Assembly (NCBI GenBank): GCA_038087015.1 | Contig: JASBNA010000056.1 | Location: 233,331-297,330 of the forward strand | Source of the DNA: Cerrena zonata | Lineage: Eukaryota > Basidiomycota > Agaricomycetes > Polyporales > Cerrenaceae | Direction: 5' to 3' | DNA: 64,000 nt | Shown here: positions 29,219 to 40,800 of the stretch, in pieces | Position numbering within the stretch: the stretch's first letter is position 1 | Layout: each line of letters begins with the position of its first letter | Position numbers and translations under genes: made by a program | The notes under the pieces: generated by a model | Told to the model about the DNA's origin: nothing | The model's database searches: none | What the model saw: only the letters and a program-made list of their open reading frames with translations

Positions 29219-29604
29219 TAGTTGATTCCCCATGATTATCTCAATAATAAGTATCATATTTATTGAAACATCATCTCTGCTCGTTCTTGTCATCAATAAT
29301 GAGTGTTTCTTTATATATTTATTGATACTCGAACCATTATACTACCTGCTTTACTACATACTCTACTACTACCAGAACTACTTGTTCCCGTTCTCTATAA
29401 TATAAACTCTTTATGATATTTTTGCAATCGTAGCAACAGAAGACAACGAAAAAAAATTTTTTTTTTTTGACTTTCGTGCGAAATTTCACAAGTCATACTT
29501 TAGAAAAGGTTAACTTCAACTGATTAGACATCTATCTCTTTTGAAAATTCCAATAATTGATTGAGATTGCCTTCTTTCCGAACCAATGATTGCTTAGGTG
29601 CACC
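29219..29604. other. PMT1-DOA10 intergenic region
   Basis: No gene is visible. It includes an A-run/T-run block (about 29449-29469), typical of nucleosome-depleted yeast promoters, ahead of DOA10. Confidence 0.5.
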
Positions 29605-32600
29605 ATGTCAGACTCAGAAAACAATTGTCGGATTTGTCGTGGTGAAGGAACGCCATCACAGCCATTACTCCATCCTTGTAAATGTCGAGGATCAATTCGT
29701 TATATTCATCAAGATTGTTTATTAGAATGGTTGAAACATTCGAATAAATCTACTGAACAGTGTGATATTTGTAATACTCCTTATAAGTTCAGAACGATTT
29801 ATGATGAGAACATGCCATCTAAGATACCAATTAAGTTTATTTGGCTTAAATTTTTACAAGTTATTAGCTCAACTTCAATCATCTCGTTATCAATTTTATT
29901 ATACGTACTTTGTTTAATCTTTCAAGTTCCTATATTTTGGAAATTTATTGGTAGAGCTTATACTTATGCTATGGACGGACATTTACCCCATGTTAATTCA
30001 ACTTTTACTGAAGCCTTAATGTTTGGAGATGTTGATTTTAGTCAATATGATTTACCTCCGGTGAACACTCCGAAATATTATTTGCTTAAAGCAGCAAAGT
30101 TTTTCGACTACACTTACTTCAGTGGAGCAAGATACTTTATTGTTTTCGGTTTTGTTAATCTTGCATTATTTATTGAACATGAATGGGTTGTTAGAGATGA
30201 GGGTTATACTAAATTATTACTTCGCAAAGTTGGTAAAGAACCAAGAACTAAGCTCGTTGATATGTTACAACAGGCATTGGTTGGATTGAGAAATGAAGGT
30301 GCTAATGGTAATGAAGATGCAAATGCTAATTTACAAAGAGTTCAAGAATTAGTAAGAGCAATTAATGATTTACAAGAACGTCAAACTAATGGTCAACACG
30401 AAGAGGCTTTAAGACGAGCCATAAACGCTCAACCAAATGAGGACCAACAAGAACAGGCACCTCCGGTTTTGTTCCCACAAGCAGATCGTGGTGAAGATGA
30501 AGATAATGATAGTGATTTGGACTTTGATGACGAAAGTAGAACCATTTTCATTCGTCCTGAACTCCAAAATCAACCTCAGCCTCAAAATATCCCAGAATTT
30601 AATCCTCCAAATGATGATCCTCCTCGAATTGTTGATGAATCTTCCGATTCAGAATCTGAAGATGAAAATGGTTTCAACGGTGATGCTGCCGCTGCTGCTG
30701 CTGCCGATAATGAAGCTGCTGCCGCTGCTGCTGCCAATGGTGCAGGAAACATTTTTGAATTTTTAGGTTTGAGTTTAAATTTGAAAACTCCTATAGTTCT
30801 GATGATTCTTTGTGATGTTATCATTGGGGTTTACTTATTTTTCTTTTACTTGATTCCTCATATGTTAGGTAATGCTTTCACCGGAATTTTTGGTCTCGTC
30901 ATTAGAAATTTCATTAGTCCTATCATAAATTCAATTTTACAAACTAATCAGGGTAAAGATTTGGTTAAACATATAATCAATGATGATGGCTCGTTAGTTA
31001 AAACTGGTAATGATTTCACTGATTTTGCAGTTTTCACAATCACCGAATTAATAATTAAACCAGTTTATCAGATCTTTGACGACTTATTTTTAAGAAAAAT
31101 TAGCCTCACTGTTGCTGAACTGACTGAAGATTTTAAATCTTTAACTTTGGTGGAAAGAATTATCTCGTTGTCGATCGGTTACTGTATTATTTCTTATGCT
31201 TGTTATAAATTTATGAAAAAATTGATTTCTGGTTCAAAACCAATCTTAGGTACTCCTAGAAAATATTTTAAAATCCTTTTCGAAATATCTTCAACTTTGA
31301 AAGTATTTTTGATTTTTGCTATCGAAATTTTCTTCTTCCCAGTTTATTGTGGTTGGCTATTAGATTTTTGTGCTGCTCCATTATTATTGCCTCATTTCAC
31401 TACCATTGATGAGTCTACTGGTAACCCAAGTTTCTTATTATTATTTACTTCTGGAGTTCCAAATTTACAAATTCATTATTTGAGAATCGGTTCTTATTGG
31501 GCCTTAGGTACTTTATATATGTTATTTTTTGCTCTCTTCATTGGTATGGTTAGAAGCCAAATATTAAGACCAGGGGTCCTTTTCTTTATTAGAAGTCCTG
31601 ACGATCCTAATGCAAGATTAATTCATGATGCCTTGGTTAAACCTTTTATGTTACAATTATCAAGAATTTACCTTAGTGCTAAAGTTTACACCGGATTTAT
31701 TCTCATTGGTATCGGTGGTATTACGTGGGGTTTGCGTTATATCGTTACACCTTCTAATGATGATAATGTTTTCCTTCCAATTCAAAAACCTAATATTTTT
31801 GCTATTATTGGTGGTTTATTTTTATTTAATCGTTTGATGAATGATAGACCTTTAATTACTAAATATTGTAAAATCTATTGGACTAGAGTCTTTGAAATAT
31901 CATGTCATAAATTAAGGTTATCACATTTCATTTTAGGTAAACCAATTGCACAAGAACGTGGTTATATCATTTATAGAAATTTGTGGCATAGATTTTTAGG
32001 GGTATCATTACCAGATTATTCCAGACCAGTTAACTATAAAAATGCATTGAGAATATTTAAGGAAAACCCAGAGGTTAATGCATGCTTCGTTCCTGATGGG
32101 AATTACATTAGAGCTCCTGATAATGATACCGTGTCTCGTAAATTTATAAAAAAATTATTTGTACCAGTGACAAAAGATGATAAGTTACTAGAATCAAATG
32201 ATACTAGTTTGAATACTAATGGAGGTTACGAAACGGAATCATCGGATGATGAAATTAATAATGATAATGCTTATACAATTGTTTATAGGCCACCAAATTT
32301 CAAGACTAAATGTTTGAATTTAATTTTGATGTTATGGATCTTTGCAGTTATTTTAATATTACTGATTTTACTTGTCGCTTTAATGATAGGTAGACCAGTG
32401 GCTATGTTTTTATCCCAAGTTCCAATCATTCCAGGTGAAATTGAAAAATACGGATTATCATTAGATGGGAAATTAGCTGATTTTGGTTCAATTTTCATTG
32501 GATTAACGGTTTTATTATCAATTTTAACTAACTTTGATAAGAAATATGAGGAAAGAATGAATCAAGAAGCTAGAGGAGCAACGAACCCAAGGGCTGCCGC

Positions 32601-33207
32601 TGCAAGAGAAGCAGGTCCAGCAATTGACCAAAATGATGGACCAGCTAATGAAGTTGGAGAAGAAAGAAATATTTTTGACCAGATCCGTAATTTATTTGAA
32701 CAAGAAAATCATTTAAGAGTGTTTAGAGGATCATTTAATGTTACAATGGTGACTTTTACCTTAATAATGATTCATTACTATTATATTCATGAACCAATTA
32801 GTTATTATAGAAATCAAATAATGAAGAGTGAATATTTCAATTTTCTTGATTTAAGTGGACATGTTTTAGTATTTATATGGACAATATTTCCATTGAAGAA
32901 GGTATATGATTATACTATAGCATTTCTTTATGGAGATATGGAAGCAGTTGATGAATGGAACTCACAAATTTTTAAATTAATGGGACTCACTATTTCAATT
33001 ACTTTACCATTATACGTTAGTGCTAAAATGACCGAAACTTTAGTTGAAGAAATGAAATATCGATTCTATTTCATTAGTGGATTAACTTTGATAATTTACA
33101 CTTATGGAGGTTATAAGATTTTACAAAAATTAGAAGAACAAATTAAGAATGAAAAATATGTCAGAGGTAGAGCTATTGAAAATATCGATTTATCCGATGA
33201 AGAATAA
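29605..33207 (+). CDS. SSM4: ER-membrane RING-CH ubiquitin ligase Doa10/Ssm4
   Basis: From ATG 29605 (MSDSENNCRICRG) the protein has 1200 residues. The N-terminal RING-CH domain shows CRICRGEG, LLHPCKCRGSIRYIHQDCLLEWL and CDICNTPYKF. A dozen or more membrane segments follow, including the TEB4/Doa10-type central cluster and the C-terminal helices ending near FLDLSGHVLVFIW. It directs ER-associated degradation of membrane and soluble proteins with Ubc6 and Ubc7. S. cerevisiae Doa10 has 1319 residues. A linker around residue 360 carries two alanine runs encoded by mixed GCN codons. The frame is intact. Confidence 0.95.
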   Translation: MSDSENNCRICRGEGTPSQPLLHPCKCRGSIRYIHQDCLLEWLKHSNKSTEQCDICNTPYKFRTIYDENMPSKIPIKFIWLKFLQVISSTSIISLSILLYVLCLIFQVPIFWKFIGRAYTYAMDGHLPHVNSTFTEALMFGDVDFSQYDLPPVNTPKYYLLKAAKFFDYTYFSGARYFIVFGFVNLALFIEHEWVVRDEGYTKLLLRKVGKEPRTKLVDMLQQALVGLRNEGANGNEDANANLQRVQELVRAINDLQERQTNGQHEEALRRAINAQPNEDQQEQAPPVLFPQADRGEDEDNDSDLDFDDESRTIFIRPELQNQPQPQNIPEFNPPNDDPPRIVDESSDSESEDENGFNGDAAAAAAADNEAAAAAAANGAGNIFEFLGLSLNLKTPIVLMILCDVIIGVYLFFFYLIPHMLGNAFTGIFGLVIRNFISPIINSILQTNQGKDLVKHIINDDGSLVKTGNDFTDFAVFTITELIIKPVYQIFDDLFLRKISLTVAELTEDFKSLTLVERIISLSIGYCIISYACYKFMKKLISGSKPILGTPRKYFKILFEISSTLKVFLIFAIEIFFFPVYCGWLLDFCAAPLLLPHFTTIDESTGNPSFLLLFTSGVPNLQIHYLRIGSYWALGTLYMLFFALFIGMVRSQILRPGVLFFIRSPDDPNARLIHDALVKPFMLQLSRIYLSAKVYTGFILIGIGGITWGLRYIVTPSNDDNVFLPIQKPNIFAIIGGLFLFNRLMNDRPLITKYCKIYWTRVFEISCHKLRLSHFILGKPIAQERGYIIYRNLWHRFLGVSLPDYSRPVNYKNALRIFKENPEVNACFVPDGNYIRAPDNDTVSRKFIKKLFVPVTKDDKLLESNDTSLNTNGGYETESSDDEINNDNAYTIVYRPPNFKTKCLNLILMLWIFAVILILLILLVALMIGRPVAMFLSQVPIIPGEIEKYGLSLDGKLADFGSIFIGLTVLLSILTNFDKKYEERMNQEARGATNPRAAAAREAGPAIDQNDGPANEVGEERNIFDQIRNLFEQENHLRVFRGSFNVTMVTFTLIMIHYYYIHEPISYYRNQIMKSEYFNFLDLSGHVLVFIWTIFPLKKVYDYTIAFLYGDMEAVDEWNSQIFKLMGLTISITLPLYVSAKMTETLVEEMKYRFYFISGLTLIIYTYGGYKILQKLEEQIKNEKYVRGRAIENIDLSDEE

Positions 33208-33273
33208 ACACTACAATTAGTTTTTGCATGTAAATATAAAATTTTTATAGTAATTAAATATATATATATATCA

Positions 33274-33759
33274 TTAATAATCATCACTTTCATCAGAATA
33301 ATCATCAGCTAACTTCCTCTTCTTCTTTTTACCTTGTTGTTCCAATTGTTTTTTCTGTTTTTTAGTAAGCTTCTTGGTATTTGGGTCGTCTTCTTCATCT
33401 ACACCTCCAGCAGGATCATGATCAAACATTTTTTTGGCCATTTCAATTTTAAGACTTTGTTCTCTAATGTAATTAAATCTTGCCAACTTGACTGGGTCGT
33501 TTTTCAATACAAGGGGTAAATCGTCTATTTTGATTCTTGTTCTGCCGTATGCTTTGGCAACATCCAAAGACTTATGTGATAAATCCACTAAATATTCTGA
33601 TAAGCAATCATCTAAAGCATTTATAGTTGATTCTAATGATACTGGACCGTCTCCCATTGCATAAAGTAGTGACTCGATATCCTTGGTGAATAACCTTGGT
33701 TTTCTCTTACGTTTGACCGTGGTGATGGCCGGCGGGGGTAGGTATGATCTTCTATCCAT
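33274..33759 (-). CDS. TAF13: TFIID subunit Taf13
   Basis: The 161-residue protein has the Taf13 histone-fold domain at about residues 23-110: LFTKDIESLLYAMGDGPVSLESTINALDDCLSEYLVDL, then AKAYGRTRIKIDDLPLVLKNDPVKLARF. Taf13 pairs with Taf11 in TFIID. The C-terminal tail is Lys-rich (KKLTKKQKKQLEQQGKKKK), as in yeast orthologues, and ends acidic. Length is close to S. cerevisiae (167). It converges on DOA10. Confidence 0.93.
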   Translation of the reverse strand: MDRRSYLPPPAITTVKRKRKPRLFTKDIESLLYAMGDGPVSLESTINALDDCLSEYLVDLSHKSLDVAKAYGRTRIKIDDLPLVLKNDPVKLARFNYIREQSLKIEMAKKMFDHDPAGGVDEEDDPNTKKLTKKQKKQLEQQGKKKKRKLADDYSDESDDY

Positions 33760-33866
33760 AGTTAATCAGAGAATGAAGTTGTAGTATTTAATGTTTTTCA
33801 CTATATATTGATGTACATACATTTTTCGCTAAGTGAACACCCGTGCCCCAGGAAGAAGGAAGATAT

Positions 33867-34478
33867 TCAGAAACAAGATGCAATTATACCTTCGACAACT
33901 TTGCCATCAGGCTTCTTCAAGTCAGTAAACTGGTGATGGTTAAAGACTTTTTCACAAAGTTGGGTCAAAACATCGGTGTTCAATTGAGAGGCTTCACACA
34001 TTAATAAACAATTTTGGTCTGATAATTTTTGGGCAACTTGCAACTGATGGTTATGCATCAAAGAGTCATTTACAACAACAACCAAAGGTTTTTTCAATTG
34101 AAGCACATCTATAATTGAGCCAGTTCCGGCGTGGGATATGACGAGGTCCGACTCTTCAATGTACGAGGAAATGTTATGAGAGAATCCAAAAACTTCCAAT
34201 TCTAATTGATATTTGGAGGACTTGAAGGCTGTGGTGGATTTATCATTGAACTCGTTACTCACTGAAAGATCAAGTGATTCAATTATCGCCATCAAACCCT
34301 GGTTAAAATATTCTTTGGAGACATTATTCGAATTAGAATCAGTCTCGTTTCCATATTGAACAATAAGCTTGACCGGTTGTTTCTCAAGCAAATACCCAAT
34401 GAACTTCTCGGAAACAACGTAGTCGAGCAATGACTTGAAGGTCACGGTAGCACCTGTGGTAACAAGGATTGTTTTCAT
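33867..34478 (-). CDS. ALG13: UDP-GlcNAc transferase catalytic subunit Alg13
   Basis: The 203-residue protein matches Alg13 (S. cerevisiae 202), the cytosolic catalytic half that joins Alg14 at the ER to add the second GlcNAc to dolichol-PP-GlcNAc. MKTILVTTGATVTFKSLLDYV is the nucleotide-sugar transferase start. DLVISHAGTGSIIDVL is the GT28 signature, and KPLVVVVNDSLMHNHQ.QVA.KL is the donor-binding loop. It is on the same strand as TAF13. A Rap1-like site lies 66 bases upstream. Confidence 0.94.
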   Translation of the reverse strand: MKTILVTTGATVTFKSLLDYVVSEKFIGYLLEKQPVKLIVQYGNETDSNSNNVSKEYFNQGLMAIIESLDLSVSNEFNDKSTTAFKSSKYQLELEVFGFSHNISSYIEESDLVISHAGTGSIIDVLQLKKPLVVVVNDSLMHNHQLQVAQKLSDQNCLLMCEASQLNTDVLTQLCEKVFNHHQFTDLKKPDGKVVEGIIASCF

Positions 34479-34543
34479 TAAAGAGAAGAGGATTATTCAA
34501 AGCCGATTACTGTCAGTTGCTTTTTGATTTCATTTGTATCAAT

Positions 34544-34555
34544 ACACCCGTACAC
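34544..34555 (+). promoter_or_regulatory. Rap1-like site ACACCCGTACAC
   Basis: Exact 12-mer 66 bases upstream of the ALG13 start, next to the TA-repeat. Confidence 0.45.
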
Positions 34556-34558
34556 CTA

Positions 34559-34580
34559 TATATATATATATATATATATA
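34559..34580. repeat. TA dinucleotide microsatellite
   Basis: About eleven uninterrupted TA units before cgtatttc. Confidence 0.85.
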
Positions 34581-35033
34581 CGTATTTCTAAGTTGACAGC
34601 TGTTGAAGCCTAGACTATACCAAAGGCAATCCAATACCTTGAATATTCCTTTCAGCTTATGATCACCTTTGGCCACTCGGGACTTACATTTTAAGAGTAA
34701 ATATAGAATGAATTAACGAGTTCAGCTAACCATTTGATTGTTTCAGATATCTAAAATCTAAAACTCAAATAGCATACAAGGAGATACTGCTGCTAGACTT
34801 CATTAATTCTTGTAAAGCAACTTCTCTAAGTCTAAAAGTGCCACCTGCTCTGTTGTTTTGTTAACTAAACTTTCTACAGAAATAGCTTCACCATTTCAGT
34901 AATATGTATTCAACGGCACTGTTTATTTTCTTTAAATGTTTCCTGAAAATGTCCTCTATGACTACACTTCACCATTAGCTGCTATGTGTTTGAAATAACT
35001 GGTAAAGTCCTTCATCTTCATCCACAATTCAAT

Positions 35034-35045
35034 ACACCCGTACAC
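35034..35045 (+). promoter_or_regulatory. Rap1-like site ACACCCGTACAC
   Basis: Exact 12-mer 137 bases upstream of nuclease-kinase copy 2, at the same place as in copy 1. Confidence 0.5.
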
Positions 35046-35181
35046 ATTTTATTTTTGCAGCCGAAGCAGAGTATTTTTTTTATTTTAGTTGCAAACATAA
35101 ACTTACCACAAATCACAAGAGTCTTTAAATACCAAATTCAACTAGACCATTTTCAGAATCACAGCTGTTTCAAGTCAAAAC

Positions 35182-37213
35182 ATGAATTCAAAGTACTATG
35201 CTAAGATCTTGAAAAGTCAAGGTGACGAACTTAATGAGTATGACAACAACATCCCACCCGAGAAATTGATGGAGATCTTTCCTTCCGACAACATTGTTTA
35301 CGTCAACAACATCCCTCCTGATGTTATGATAGAGAGGTATCGAAGCCGAAGGTCCGAGAACAACCAGTTAAATGACCATAGGTTAGTGTATGTCAGCTCT
35401 ATCCCAATCACCGGGTATACTCCTTCTGAAAGAATTCAGTTTGTCAAAGCATCCACGCACAAGTTATTGAAAAAGAAGTATCCTCGTGAGCGGTTGATAT
35501 ACATCAACAGTGTCACACCTAAATTGTTGGAAATGATGACTCCCGGGGAAAGGTACGATATAAAAGGTGATTTGGTGCTGGAGATAAATCATTCAGGTAG
35601 GATTGATTTACAACTTCTTGCTAATACTGCATTCCCATTTTTTATTATTCAATTGGAGCTTGATTTTGAAAGCATTGGTTTAAATACAGTTCTGAGTCTC
35701 CACGCCTCTAGATCTAACAGCAGGTTATCTAACTTCGTGTTTTCCTTTGGAACTGAATTAAGTGATCAAAGTTTGAACAAATTAAAAACGTTCCAGCGGT
35801 GTTTTAGAGCAGCCGTGTTGAATTCAGATGAAAGGAACTGTCGAAAAGAGTGGTGGAAGATTCACCCGGCACTTTCATTAGAGCCTTCTTGGGATCTACC
35901 AGTAAATGAAGCCGGGTGTCTTGAACTTTTTCAAAATTACATTGGGTATCCAACCACCAAATTTCTTTCTGTTGCAGGTCATCCTATCGAAGTATATTTA
36001 CATCACCGGACTAGTGACAGCCAGTTTAGTGGCAGCATTCGGCTGTCGGACGTCAGCGGTATACCGGACGTGCTTTATTACAAGAACAACGTCCCTTTAG
36101 TAGCTGTTGGACTCCAGGGTCCTGATTTTAGTGACTTGATCGAAGATGGAATTGATGAATCAAGCGACGCTTTCAAGTCAATCATAAGGCAAGTAGGTAG
36201 GTACTTCATCGCTTGTAATACTACTCGTGCGATAGTAACTAATTTCCACCACTCCCTTTTCATAGAAATTGGTGAGCTATCAAGAGATCTTTCTGAAGTA
36301 GTGATCCCGCTTCGCTACAGATTATTCACATTGAGCAGTCTGGGTATAACGGTGCAAGCAGCATTCTTAGCTTGGCTTTTCTTTGAATCTGCCGAAGAGG
36401 AAAAGCTTCATGCAGAAAGACAAAAGGAAACTGTTAGTGCTTTTATAAAAGCTGTGAGAAAGGATATTGACAATACGTCACATAGTGCTGGAATAGGGAA
36501 ATCACTTGCCGGAGAAAGCTATGCTAATAGTAATATTAACCCCCAAAAGAGCCATTCTCGTTTTGAAGGTGAATGTGAATCATGGACCGGGTTTGAAGTA
36601 TTACAAGGACAAGGACACCGGAGACATGTCTATAAGTTCCAAGTGGACTTACTCTGTAAGTTTTTCCCATATTTCAATGAAGTCCTCACAGGCTTGAAAC
36701 AGGATGATCCGGTGATCATGAAGCTTTTCATTCCGGACGTTGTTGCTAGACTCGATGGTTGGCCGAATCCAACCATGAAGGAGATCAATATTTGCATTCA
36801 AGATTTCCTCAAAGAAGCATCCTGTTACGAACTGATTGCAAAAACACAATGCAACTGCCGAAGAGAAAATCCACACTCCTACACTTTATTACTATGGAGC
36901 ATTCCGCATGAATGTCCAGGATCTGGATCCTATCGAGGGATTCTACTTACTATTATCGTACATCGAGGAAGATGAAACCATCATCACCAAGTCAATGGTT
37001 GAAAATGGATGCAGACAACTCGAATTGATGGGGGATCTCGGGATCCAGCATCACGATATTGCAACGAGAAACTGCAAAGTCGCCAATGGCAATATTGTAT
37101 TCTTGGACTTCTCCCATGCTAAGAACCGGGAGCAATACGATAACTCGGACGATATTCGTGATCTTAAATACATTTATGAGTACAACAAGCTCGAAGCTGC
37201 AAAAAAGATCTAA
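35182..37213 (+). pseudogene. PD-(D/E)xK nuclease-like and protein-kinase fusion, copy 2 (degenerate)
   Basis: Paralogue of the 8798-6619 gene. The N-terminal repeat module (about residues 1-130) and the kinase half are highly similar, while the middle has diverged. The nuclease motif is damaged: IPDVLYYKN keeps Pro-Asp, but the Glu-x-Lys of copy 1 reads GLQ here (VAVGLQGP). The kinase Gly-loop LQGQGHRRHVYKF and IMKLF Lys are kept. Near 36851-36860 the frame shifts relative to copy 1 (two bases fewer, or one extra). HHDIATRN and DFS lie in the second frame. That frame stops early, after NKLEAAKKI, removing the last 50 or so residues of copy 1. This suggests a decaying or repurposed copy. Confidence 0.65.
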
Positions 37214-37867
37214 ACACATACCGAATACCCTATTTCGCGACCGGATACAATTATCAACACCATCAGTACCCCCAACCCCAATCAATATAATCAATGTATC
37301 AATTATATAATCAGTATATAACCCAATCAGTATATAACCCAATCAGCATAAGCAACCTTCGTAAATTACACCCGTGCACACGCACCCTCCGAAAACAAAA
37401 TATTATTGGTTGAAATGCTGAAATTCACCCCAAAACAATAAGCCCAATAAGAAAATATTATATTGTATTTCCAGACAATCTCGGATCATTTCCGGATATC
37501 TAGCAGTCTTTCCTGGCCCAACCCTTGCCTTTCCCAACCAAAGGCTTGAACTCACGTAACAAGAGAATTTTTTTTTCTTTTCCACTAACAAAACAAAAAA
37601 AAACTGCCCAAAAAACGAAAAAAAAAAAAAACGAAAAAAAAAAAAAAAATTTAAAATTTAAGTAAGCAGAAAAACTTGTGGAGTTACTTTAACCTGTTGA
37701 CCGGGACAAGAGTATTCCTTTTGATATTGAGGTATTCATTGTGGTATTAGCGATTACTCTGGCAGTCTGGCAGTCTGGTATAGTACTAATAGTTGAAGTA
37801 TCGGAATTCTGCTGCGGACTTATTTGAATATTTCGGAGTAGTAAATTTTTTTTTTCGTTATAAACGC
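37214..37867. other. Intergenic region upstream of the C2H2 transcription factor
   Basis: It contains an imperfect Rap1-like ACACCCGTGCAC (37368-37379), GTATATAACCCAATCA repeats near 37312-37345, and long A-tracts (37598-37651) typical of yeast promoters. No gene is seen. Confidence 0.5.
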
Positions 37868-40800
37868 ATGATTCATGCTAACCCCAGTCTACAAGACCAT
37901 GGTAAACCAGAGACTCTAATGAACTTAGATACTAGTGTTATGCCCAGGTCGACCCCCGGTGTTGGAGGCAACAGTGTTCCATCGTCGACGACGCCGCCAA
38001 ATTCGATTTCAACTGAAGCATCGATGTCCTCGACATCCCCAGAAAATAGTCTGAATGCAACGAAGTCCCAACCAACTCAACCAATACCCAAGAAATCCCA
38101 GCAGATCAAGACAGATAAACCCCGTCCTCACTCGTGCACGGTGTGCACTCGTGCTTTTGCCCGGTTGGAGCATTTGAAACGTCATGAACGGTCTCATACT
38201 AATGAAAAACCTTTCCAATGTGCCAGTTGTGGTCGTTGTTTTGCTAGAAGAGATTTGGTGTTACGACACCAACAGAAACTTCATGCTACTTTGATGAGAT
38301 CCAACTCAGTGAAGGATTTGGATACTAATTCAAATAATGAACATATCATTATCTTACATAATAATACTAATGCCAATGCTCCGTTACCGGATAATTCGAA
38401 TTTATCCAAGATTAAAAATGAATCCTTATCAAATGTCAGTTCCCCCACTGAAACCCAATTGTTTTCTCCAAATGATAGCTCTAGTGCAAGTGGCACGAAT
38501 GAAATACCTCCGCAATTCAAAACTGGGTTATTTAATTATGCTGCTTCTCCTGCTTTACCTGACCAGTCTCCTCCAAATCAAAGAAAAAGAAAATTGAGTA
38601 ACCATGCCGTGGGCTCGATTCCTCTGCCCATTCCAAACCACCTCTTCGCTTAACACTCCTCCTACTTTGGCTAACCAACTGCTGCAATCGCATTCTGGTT
38701 CTCCTCGTCGGGGTTCTAATCGATCAAGATCTCAACTGAGCCATCCTTCGGTCTCGTCTAATCCCCCTCGCTCTGTTTCGCAATCTCAACCCATGTCTAT
38801 TCCTCTTCACTTGCGTCAAAGTGACTTTAAACAGCCGGTTCATCAGTATCAACAGCAGCAGCAACAAAAACAACAACAGCAGCAGCAACAGCAACAAAAA
38901 CAACAAAAACAACATGATGAAGAGGATCATCATCACCATCGTCATGCCTCGTTTTCTGCTGCCTCTGCAATCTCCTATACCAATATTAGAGACGCCTTGA
39001 GCATTCAACAAAATAATAATCTTCTGGAAGCTCCTTTACAAGTTGAATTTGCTACTCCTCAACTCCTGGCGGCAGACTTAAGTGCAAGAGGCCTATTAAG
39101 TGGTGTTGACTTGACTACTTTGGGTATAGATTGGAATAATATCGAATCTTTGGATTTAAACACTCCTGCAATCAATTCGGATCCGAATCATTCTAAAAAT
39201 CAATACTTTGATCAAAATGTCATGGCTTCTCATCAGTTTTCAAACCCTAATCATCCTCATCATATTCGTGGTACTACTCCTTTTGACTTGGGATTAAACC
39301 CTCCAACCAATGATTTATCTTTGGTTCAACAAATTTTACAAATGGGCACTGGTGGTACTGGCGGTTCTGGTGGAACTGGTTATGATGATTTGTCAAACGA
39401 CGCTTTTGAATTGAATCATAATGCTTTATTGGCTAGACAAAAGAAATCAAAATCTTTATTGAAAAAGGCAAAATTATCTGATCAACAAAATAATGATCAA
39501 ATAACTAATCAACAAGATATTGATTGGTTACAAGAAATTATTAATACTCCATATGAAGCAAAGTTTCCAAATGCATCTCATCATATTGGATTTACTGAAA
39601 GTCCATTAAGTGATACTTCTCCAAAACAAATTGATGAAATCCTGTCACTTTTCAGATCAAGACAAATTGATTTGGTCAAACAAATGAATCCAATCATGCC
39701 AAATTTGGATTTATCAATGGTTGAGCCAATTAAAAATGAAGTTCAACCAAAAATTGATATAAATGATTCGAAATTAAAAGACGTTTCAAAAAGTTTTTTC
39801 AATGATGATTTAAGAAATAAAATTATTAAAGATTCAAACTTGAATGATTCTCAATTCCCTCCCTTGTCGGATTTGGATGCTTATATGACATTATACGAAA
39901 AGGAATTTAATAAATTTTTCCCCTTTATCCATTTACCTTCTTTGAAAAATCCAATGGTTGAAAATCTTGAAAGTATCCCGTTATTATTATCAATGGCTGC
40001 CATTGGTGCTTTGTATTCTTATCATGATTCAAATACTTTACTATTATTCAATTTATCAAAATATCACATTCAACATTTTTTCGAAAAAGAAATTACTATG
40101 GATAATTTACAATTTAAAAAGGTTCCTTTAATGGCTCATCAATGTCTTGTTCTTCATATTTTTATTTCCATGTTTTTGAATGAGCCAAATATGGTTGATA
40201 TTACCGCTAGACAATTAAAATCAATGGTTGGTTTGATAAGATCAACTAATTTCAATAAACCTTTGGAACAATTCATTGTACCTCCATCAACTTTAGTTGA
40301 TTCAAATGATATGAATATGATTCAAAATAACTTTGATTATTTTATCATGTCACAATCAAGAATTAGAACTATTCATTGTTTTTATATGTTACAAGTTTTT
40401 AGAACTACTTTAACTGGTTTACAAGTTCCTTTATTACTGAATTCTATTAATTGTGGTACTCATTGTTCAAATGAAAACTTATGGCGTTGTGAAGATGCTG
40501 GTAAATGGATTAATGAATTAAAAGTTCATGGTCAAAATCAAGCATTGATTGATATTAGTAATAATCAATCAATGAATACATTAATTGCATTATTAGAAAA
40601 TCATTATTTTTATGATTCAAAACCAATGTCTTTCAATAATTGCTTATCATTATTAATGTATATTCATGAACAAATATCAATTGAATATTCAAATCATAAA
40701 GATTCAAATAATCAAACCAATTTATTAAATTGGAGATTAGAAGCAAGACCAAAATTGAAAAAATTGATAAAATCCTGGGAATCTTTTTTCATTAAAAATG

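Larger units (their letters stand above)
34479..35181. other. Divergent promoter region of ALG13 and nuclease-kinase copy 2
   Basis: It contains two exact ACACCCGTACAC sites (34544-34555 and 35034-35045) and a TA dinucleotide run (about 34559-34580). From about 35025 it carries a leader nearly identical to that of the nuclease-kinase copy at 8798. No gene is seen between. Confidence 0.65.

Noticed and set aside
37793..37867. Upstream extension of the transcription factor
   Set aside because: It begins with TTG, not ATG. The first ATG is at 37868.
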